Positions 58,537 through 64,000 of a stretch of DNA of 64,000 bases are shown one piece after another. A program made the translations under genes and the position numbers. Source of the stretch: Microbacterium psychrotolerans (GTDB lineage Bacteria > Actinomycetota > Actinomycetes > Actinomycetales > Microbacteriaceae). Each line of letters starts with the position of its first letter. Positions within the stretch are counted from its first letter, which is position 1. The DNA is taken from assembly GCF_031085295.1 (NCBI RefSeq), contig NZ_JAVFWO010000006.1:62001-126000 (forward strand), in the 5' to 3' direction. The notes under the pieces were generated by a model. The model made no database searches, was not told where the DNA came from, and saw only the letters and a list, made by a program, of their open reading frames with translations.

Positions 58537-59136
58537 TCAGTCCACGCGGCGGTCGTCGACGTGACGGGCGAGGCTCCGACCGTATCGTTCGGTGAGCTGC
58601 ACCATGAGGTCGGGGGTCTCGCGGTCGAGTCCGAAGACATAGCCGGGGAAGTCGAGCTCGCGCTGCGCCGCCCAGATCTCCTCGTGGCGGTCGGGCGGAA
58701 GGATCTGCACCGGGTCGCCCACGGCCACCCAGCCGATCGGGACCGTGGAGTCCGGCGGGAGCGTGGTGCGCAGGTGCACGACCGCGTTGATGCGCACTTC
58801 GCTGCGCGCACCCAGCCGAGCGCCGTTGAACACGCGCGTGCCGGTCGCGAGAAACACCTCCTCCTCGACGACGGCGCCCGAGACGCTGGCCATCGGCCCG
58901 ACGAGCACGTGGTCTGCGATGTGCACCGGGTTCGTCGCCGTCGCCCGGATGAGGGCGTTCTCCATCACGATGACGTTCTCGCCCAGCGTGATCGCGCCTC
59001 CTTCGGCGGTGATCACCGCGCCGTGGAGGATCTGGCAGTCGGCGCCGATCTCGACGTCGCCGCTGATCACGGCGGTCGCCGCGACGACAGCGTCGGGGTG
59101 GATGCGGGGCTGGGCCCCGAGGTGCTCGAAACGCAT
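58537..59136 (-). CDS. Left-handed beta-helix (gamma-carbonic anhydrase-like) protein
   Basis: A 199-residue hexapeptide-repeat protein. Repeats run from about 12 to 130 (VEIGADCQILHGAVITAEGG, ITLGENVIVMENALIRATAT, HIADHVLVGPMASVSGAVVE, VRINAVVHLRTTL). It resembles the gamma-carbonic anhydrase/acetyltransferase superfamily. The three zinc His of true gamma enzymes are not clearly aligned, so activity is open. The ATG at 59136 is the better of two adjacent starts for the GAGGAGG site. Confidence 0.85.
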   Translation of the reverse strand: MRFEHLGAQPRIHPDAVVAATAVISGDVEIGADCQILHGAVITAEGGAITLGENVIVMENALIRATATNPVHIADHVLVGPMASVSGAVVEEEVFLATGTRVFNGARLGARSEVRINAVVHLRTTLPPDSTVPIGWVAVGDPVQILPPDRHEEIWAAQRELDFPGYVFGLDRETPDLMVQLTERYGRSLARHVDDRRVD

Positions 59137-59242
59137 CATGCCTCCTCGATCCCGTGCCGGCCCGCCCGTCGTCGGGGCCGTCGCGGTCGGTTCACAGCGT
59201 AGTGCGGTGCATCCGCGCCGCACTCGGTCGCCGCCGCGCGCG

Positions 59243-59614
59243 TCAGTCCGGATGCTCGGTCAGGCGCCAGTAGTAGCCGCTCGGATCCAGCACGCGGAAA
59301 TCGCGGAGGCCCCACGGCTGCGCCCGCAGGTCGTCGTCCACGGGCCAGCCCTCGTCCGCGATACGCCGGCGGGCGGCATCCAGATCGTCCGTCTCGAGCA
59401 CGAGCTCCACTCCGACGGGCGCACGGCGCGGCGCGGTGTCGACGGACGCGCGCCTTGCCGCCCCGAGGCGCACGCGACCGAGCTCCAGCGCGACGTAGGC
59501 CCACTCGAGGTGCCGCTCATCGCGCACGAGGGAGAACCCCAGCACGCGGACATAGAAATCGACGGTCAGGTCCAGGTCGTCGGGGAAGATCTCGATGCGA
59601 AGGTCGGCCGCCAT
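59243..59614 (-). CDS. VOC superfamily protein (small glyoxalase-like)
   Basis: A 123-residue single VOC unit pair: LRIEIFPDDLDLTVDFYVRV, FSLVRDERHLEWAYVALELG, then VELVLETDDLDAARRRIADEG and FRVLDPSGYYWRLTEHPD. Typical of small free-standing VOC proteins with unknown substrate. The ATG at 59614 has a GGAG site just ahead. It lies between the beta-helix gene on the same strand and gdhA, from which it is divergent. Confidence 0.85.
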   Translation of the reverse strand: MAADLRIEIFPDDLDLTVDFYVRVLGFSLVRDERHLEWAYVALELGRVRLGAARRASVDTAPRRAPVGVELVLETDDLDAARRRIADEGWPVDDDLRAQPWGLRDFRVLDPSGYYWRLTEHPD

Positions 59615-59781
59615 CCCTCCACTCTCCCGCACGCGAACCCGTTGCGTCGCGCGCAGGCGCGCGAGAAACGCCGTGCAAAGGCGACGGCCGTCGTCGTCAC
59701 ACGCCCGGTCGAGGTTCCGGGCCCTGGGTAGGGTGAAAGAGCGCCGTCCCAGCGCGCATCGCTCCACCCCGAAAGCTCCAC

Positions 59782-61164
59782 ATGCCCACTGCACCGCCCA
59801 CGGCCTCCGCTCCCACCGCCCTCTCGTCAGCCGAGTCGATCGGCCTCGTCCTCGACACCGTCGGAGCCCGCAATCCCCACGAGCCGGAGTTCCTGCAGGC
59901 GGTGCACGAGGTGCTCGAATCGATCGCGCCCGTGCTCGAAGCCCACCCGCAGTTCGTCGACGGCGGCATCGTGGAGCGGCTCGTCGAGCCGGAGCGGCAG
60001 ATCATCTTCCGAGTGCCGTGGGTCGACGACGCTGGGCGCCTGCAGGTCAACCGCGGATTCCGCGTGCAGTTCTCCTCCGTGCTCGGCCCCTACAAGGGCG
60101 GTCTCCGGTTCCACCCCTCGGTGAACCTGTCGATCATCAAGTTCCTCGGCTTCGAGCAGATCTTCAAGAACGCCCTCACCGGCCAGGGCATCGGCGGTGC
60201 GAAAGGCGGCAGCGACTTCGACCCGCACGGCCGCTCGGATGCCGAGATCATGCGCTTCTGTCAGTCGTTCATGAACGAGCTCTACCGCCACCTCGGGGAG
60301 CACACCGACGTGCCCGCCGGAGACATCGGCGTGGGTGCCCGTGAGATCGGCTACCTCTTCGGCCAGTACCGGAAGGTCACCAACCGCCACGAGTCCGGCA
60401 TGTTCACGGGCAAGGGCGTGCAGTGGGGCGGTGCCGAGGTCCGCACCGAAGCGACCGGCTACGGCGCTGTCTTCTTCACGGCGGAGATGCTCGGCGTCCA
60501 CGGACAGACGCTCGCGGGCAAGCGGGTGGGTGTGTCAGGGTCGGGCAACGTGGCGATCTACGCCATCGACAAGGCCCATCAGCTCGGCGCGACGCCGGTG
60601 ACGGCATCCGACTCCTCCGGCTATGTCGTCGACGACGCCGGCATCGACGTCGGCCTGCTCCGCCAGGTCAAGGAGCTCGAGCGCGCTCGCATCGCGGAGT
60701 ACGCGGCGCGACGCCCGACGGCACGCTACGTCGAAGGTGCGCGCCCCTGGGAGGTCGCGGTCGACGTCGCAATCCCCGCGGCCACGCAGAACGAGCTCGA
60801 CGCCGACGACGCGCGGGCACTCATCGCGAACGGCGTACGCGCCGTCGCCGAAGGCGCCAATATGCCCTCGACTCCCGAGGCGATCGAGCTCTTCCAGTCC
60901 GCGGGCGTGCTGTTCGGACCGGGCAAGGCGGCGAACGCCGGCGGCGTCGCGACATCAGCGCTCGAGATGAGCCAGAACGCCGCCCGCCAGCGCTGGAGCT
61001 TCGACGACAGCGAGGCGAAGCTGCGCGCGATCATGGCCGACGTGCACGACGCCGCGTTCGCCGCCGCTGAGAGATACGGTCGCCCGGGCGACTATGTCGT
61101 GGGAGCGAACTCGGCAGGCTTCGAACGGGTCGCGCACGCCATGCTGGCGCAGGGTGTGATCTGA
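59782..61164 (+). CDS. gdhA: NADP-specific glutamate dehydrogenase
   Basis: A 460-residue glutamate dehydrogenase, making glutamate from 2-oxoglutarate and ammonia. Catalytic lysines are Lys105 (GPYKGGLRFHPS), Lys129 and Lys141 (GIGGAKGGSDFDP). The NADP-binding fold is RVGVSGSGNVAIYAIDKA. Length and the FKNALTG segment match the bacterial hexameric NADP class. The first 20 residues are an Ala/Pro/Thr-rich addition. It converges with mfd, 32 bases apart. Confidence 0.97.
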   Translation: MPTAPPTASAPTALSSAESIGLVLDTVGARNPHEPEFLQAVHEVLESIAPVLEAHPQFVDGGIVERLVEPERQIIFRVPWVDDAGRLQVNRGFRVQFSSVLGPYKGGLRFHPSVNLSIIKFLGFEQIFKNALTGQGIGGAKGGSDFDPHGRSDAEIMRFCQSFMNELYRHLGEHTDVPAGDIGVGAREIGYLFGQYRKVTNRHESGMFTGKGVQWGGAEVRTEATGYGAVFFTAEMLGVHGQTLAGKRVGVSGSGNVAIYAIDKAHQLGATPVTASDSSGYVVDDAGIDVGLLRQVKELERARIAEYAARRPTARYVEGARPWEVAVDVAIPAATQNELDADDARALIANGVRAVAEGANMPSTPEAIELFQSAGVLFGPGKAANAGGVATSALEMSQNAARQRWSFDDSEAKLRAIMADVHDAAFAAAERYGRPGDYVVGANSAGFERVAHAMLAQGVI

Positions 61165-61196
61165 CCCGGTCTCGCGCACGCAACGTGCCTCCGGAG

Positions 61197-64000
61197 TCAG
61201 GCGTTGACGGCCGCCTCGGCTTCGGCATCCGCGTCCGTCTTCTTCGGCGGCCACAGCTGCTCGATCAGCTGGGCGACCCAGGCGATCAGCTCGTCGTCGC
61301 CGAGCGGCTCGCCACCGGCCGACGGAAGCGGCACAACCATCGCCTCGCCGCCGGCGACGAGCTTGGCCTTGGGATGCAGTCGCTGCAGGCGCACACGCAT
61401 CGAGTCCGGCAGATTCGCCGGCGCGATGCGCAGGTTCGGGCCCATCGCCACGACGTCGGCGAGCCCCGCCTGCCCGGCCCGGCGCCGCAGCCGCGCGACG
61501 GCGAGCAGCCCTTCGACCTCGGCCGGCGGCTCGCCGTACCGGTCGGTGAGCTCCTCGACGACCAGGTCGATCGCGTCGGGCTGAGCGGTGACGGATGCCG
61601 CCGCCGAGAGCTTCTGGTACGCCTCCAGGCGCAGCCGCTCGCTGTCGATGTAGGACTCCGGGATGCGGGCCTGCACGGGCAGCTCGAGGCGCAGCTCGGC
61701 CGGCCCCTCGGTCTCCTCGCCGCGGAAGGTGGCGACCGCCTCGCCGATCATGCGCAGGTACAGGTCGAAGCCCACGCCCGCGATGTGTCCGGCCTGCTCG
61801 GCGCCCAGCAGGTTGCCCGCGCCGCGGATCTCGAGGTCCTTCAGCGCGACCTGCATGCCGGATCCGAGGTCGTTGTTGACCGCGATCGTCTCGAGGCGGT
61901 CGGCGGCGGTCTCGCTGAGCGGCTTCATGTCGTCGTAGAGGAAGTACGCGTACGCGCGCTCGCGGGCGCGGCCGACCCGGCCCCGCAGCTGATGCAGCTG
62001 GCTGAGGCCGTACTTGTCGGCGCGGTCGATGATGATCGTGTTCGCGTTGGAGATGTCGAGGCCGGTCTCGACGATCGTGGTGCAGACCAGGACGTCCGAG
62101 CGGCGCTCCCAGAACGCGTCGACGACCTCCTCGAGGGCGTGCTCCCCCATCTGGCCATGGGCGACCGCGATGCGCGCCTCGGGGACGAGCTCGGCGAGCT
62201 CCGCCGCGACGCGCTGGATCGACTGCACGCGGTTGTGCACGTAGAACACCTGCCCCTCGCGCAACAGCTCGCGGCGGATGGCGGCGGCGATCTGCTTGTC
62301 GTTGCGCGGGCCGACGTACGACAGGATCGGATGCCGGTCCTCGGGCGGCGTCTGCAGCGTCGACATCTCGCGGATGCCGGTGACCGCCATCTCGAGCGTG
62401 CGCGGGATGGGCGTCGCGCTCATGGCGAGGATGTCGACGTTGGTCTTGAGCTTCTTGAGCTGATCCTTGTGCTCGACGCCGAAGCGCTGCTCCTCGTCGA
62501 TGATCATGAGCCCGAGGTCCTTGAAGATCACCTTCTCGGTGAGGATGCGGTGCGTGCCGATCACCATGTCGACGGTGCCGTCGGTGAGACCTGCCAGCAC
62601 CTCGCGCGCCTGCTTGTCGGTCTGGAACCGCGAGAGCGCCTTGACCTTCACCGGGAAGCCGGCGAAGCGCTCGGTGAACGTCTCGAGGTGCTGCTTGACC
62701 AGCAGCGTCGTCGGGACGAGCATCGCGACCTGCTTGCCGTCCTGGATCGCCTTGAACGCGGCGCGCACCGCCACCTCGGTCTTGCCGAACCCGACGTCGC
62801 CTGACAGCAGCCGGTCCATCGGGATCGGCTTCTCCATGTCGGCCTTGATCTCGTCGATCGTCTGCAGCTGGTCGGGGGTCTCGGCGAACGGGAACGCCTC
62901 TTCGAGCTCGCGCTGCCAGGGCGTGTCGGGACCGAAGGCGTGGCCCTTCGACGCCATGCGCGCCGAATACAGCTTGACGAGCTCCACCGCGATGTCGCGT
63001 ACGGCGCGGCGGGCCTTGCTCTTGGCCTGGGCCCAGTCGCTGCCGCCCATCTTCGACAGGGCCGGCGCCTCGCCGCCGACGTAGCGCGAGAGGAGGTCCA
63101 GCTGGTCGGTGGGCACGAAGAGCTTGTCGCCCGGGTAGCCGCGCTTGGACGGCGCGTACTCGAGCACCAGGTACTCCCGTACGCTCTTGATCGCGTTGCG
63201 CCCGCCGCTGGAGACCTCGCGCTGGGTGAGCTCGACGAACTTGCCGATGCCGTGCGTCGCGTGCACCACGTAGTCGCCGGCCTTCAGCTGCAGCGGGTCT
63301 ACGACGGCCTTGCGTCGCGACGCGAGCTTCTTCACGACGCGGGAGTCGCCCCCGATGGTGCGGCCGTAGAACTCCGACTCGGTGAGCACGGCGAGCTTCG
63401 CGGCCGCCGCCTCGAACCCGCGCTCGAGCGTGCTGAGCACCACGTGGGCGACGCCGGGCTCGGGCGCCTGCAGCACCTCGTCGACCCTGCGCGCCGCGAT
63501 GCCCCGCTCGGCGAGCACGTCGCGCGCACGCTCCACGAGCCCGGTTCCGGAGGCCGCGACCACGACGCGCCAGCCGTCCGCGAGGAGTGCGCCGACGTGC
63601 TGCGTCGCGCCCTCCACGTTCCCCTGGAAGGACGGCACCGCCGACCCCGGCACGCGGATCGCGGCGGCGGCCTCGAGCGCGACGTCGATGTCGTCGTCGA
63701 TGAGCCCCTCGGCGGCGGCATCCGCCTGTCCCGAGTCGAACGAGCTGAGGCTCCACCAGACCCCGCCGCGCGTGCGGGCAGCGGCGCGGATGGCGGGCAG
63801 CGTCAGGAAGTCGCCGGCGCCGAGGTCGATCGGGGTGCTCGCGCCGGCGGTGGCCGCGCTCCACGCCGCTTCGAGGAACTCGCGATTCGTCTCACCGAGC
63901 GTGATCGCCCGGGCGACCGCGCGCTCCGGGTCGACGAGGGCGACGGCCGAGCCCTCGGGCAGGTAGTCGACGACGGTGACGAGCCGGTCGACGACGGCCG
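61197..64000 (-). CDS. mfd: Transcription-repair coupling factor Mfd (5' end outside window)
   Basis: The C-terminal about 930 residues of Mfd; the frame stays open to the right edge. Order seen: part of the UvrB-like domain with FQGNVEG near its end, the CarD-like RNA polymerase interaction domain (LKAGDYVVHATHGIGKFVEL), the DNA translocase with Walker A GDVGFGKTEVAVRAAF and the DEEQ box IIDEEQRFGVEHK, SATPIPRTLEMA, the second RecA lobe with RGRVGRARERAYAYF, and the D7 autoinhibitory domain (LIAWVAQLIEQLWPPKK). Mfd removes stalled RNA polymerase and recruits UvrA. gdhA faces it. Confidence 0.96.
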   Translation of the reverse strand, partial: AVVDRLVTVVDYLPEGSAVALVDPERAVARAITLGETNREFLEAAWSAATAGASTPIDLGAGDFLTLPAIRAAARTRGGVWWSLSSFDSGQADAAAEGLIDDDIDVALEAAAAIRVPGSAVPSFQGNVEGATQHVGALLADGWRVVVAASGTGLVERARDVLAERGIAARRVDEVLQAPEPGVAHVVLSTLERGFEAAAAKLAVLTESEFYGRTIGGDSRVVKKLASRRKAVVDPLQLKAGDYVVHATHGIGKFVELTQREVSSGGRNAIKSVREYLVLEYAPSKRGYPGDKLFVPTDQLDLLSRYVGGEAPALSKMGGSDWAQAKSKARRAVRDIAVELVKLYSARMASKGHAFGPDTPWQRELEEAFPFAETPDQLQTIDEIKADMEKPIPMDRLLSGDVGFGKTEVAVRAAFKAIQDGKQVAMLVPTTLLVKQHLETFTERFAGFPVKVKALSRFQTDKQAREVLAGLTDGTVDMVIGTHRILTEKVIFKDLGLMIIDEEQRFGVEHKDQLKKLKTNVDILAMSATPIPRTLEMAVTGIREMSTLQTPPEDRHPILSYVGPRNDKQIAAAIRRELLREGQVFYVHNRVQSIQRVAAELAELVPEARIAVAHGQMGEHALEEVVDAFWERRSDVLVCTTIVETGLDISNANTIIIDRADKYGLSQLHQLRGRVGRARERAYAYFLYDDMKPLSETAADRLETIAVNNDLGSGMQVALKDLEIRGAGNLLGAEQAGHIAGVGFDLYLRMIGEAVATFRGEETEGPAELRLELPVQARIPESYIDSERLRLEAYQKLSAAASVTAQPDAIDLVVEELTDRYGEPPAEVEGLLAVARLRRRAGQAGLADVVAMGPNLRIAPANLPDSMRVRLQRLHPKAKLVAGGEAMVVPLPSAGGEPLGDDELIAWVAQLIEQLWPPKKTDADAEAEAAVNA

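Noticed and set aside
58537..59136. Calling this gene an active gamma-carbonic anhydrase
   Set aside because: The hexapeptide helix is clear but the three zinc-binding His could not be aligned with confidence.
60955..63864. A 969-codon minus-strand frame over mfd
   Set aside because: Its sequence is Arg/Ala/Gly low complexity, while mfd with all its motifs is in another frame of the same strand.

Overview
The window is chromosomal DNA of a high-GC actinobacterium, most likely Microbacteriaceae and close to Microbacterium. The evidence is the GC-rich third codon positions throughout, frequent GTG starts, many leaderless promoters, and a set of actinobacterial hypothetical families (DUF4245, DUF4307, DUF501, a probable DUF6264, DUF2652). 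The order eno-ftsB-DUF501 is also typical of the phylum. Gene density is high on both strands, no stretch over 300 bases is empty, and I see no prophage, insertion sequence, CRISPR array or rRNA operon.

Layout. 1-8,070: the 3' end of an oxidoreductase-like gene, a NIPSNAP protein, a LysR HTH-only protein, an alpha/beta hydrolase lacking its nucleophile, ychF, a DHFR-like reductase, two methyltransferases, a DEDDh exonuclease and rmuC. 8,200-11,900: glpX facing fbaA, then an ECF sigma/anti-sigma pair with a probable self-controlled promoter. 11,900-20,400: ispH with a membrane protein, xseA-xseB-DUF4245-carbonic anhydrase-fumC, and a histidine kinase/response regulator pair. 20,400-25,100: an exported Pro-rich protein, a PIN-PhoH ATPase, a class V aminotransferase, and uppS, whose 3' end is present three times in tandem. 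25,200-33,200: a TrhA/hemolysin III protein, DUF4307, greA, ilvA with an AI-2E exporter-type protein, a convergent pair of YcaQ-type glycosylases, and lemA. 33,200-41,500: an FAD lactone oxidase with a D-amino-acid deaminase/aldolase-like enzyme, a 59-residue protein, a short tRNA with anticodon UAA, and a run eno-ftsB-DUF501-subtilase-ndh. 41,600-49,400: small regulatory and accessory genes (O-methyltransferase, GntR/DUF1648, DUF4442, AraC/VOC, SGNH hydrolase, DUF1905, APC permease, and an HTH/membrane-protein operon under a striking repeated operator). 49,400-64,000: hisS, mazG with a repeat-filled insert, nhaA with a possible structured leader, ppc, a 56-residue zinc ribbon, a DUF2652 gene with a disrupted start next to an MFS protein carrying a cyclic-nucleotide-binding domain, a left-handed beta-helix protein, a VOC protein, gdhA, and mfd running off the right edge.

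Functionally the window mixes central carbon metabolism (glpX, fbaA, eno, fumC, ppc, gdhA, ndh), DNA repair and nucleic-acid maintenance (xseAB, rmuC, mfd, mazG, the YcaQ pair), isoprenoid and cell-wall lipid synthesis (ispH, uppS) and signalling. The observations most worth following are the uppS 3'-end triplication, where each extra copy re-enters frame at a G6-TGA junction, the hairpin-bounded insert in mazG, the double TGTCAA-N7-TTGAC operator, the broken DUF2652 start beside the cNMP-MFS gene, the short UAA tRNA, and the catalytic-motif change in one YcaQ paralogue.
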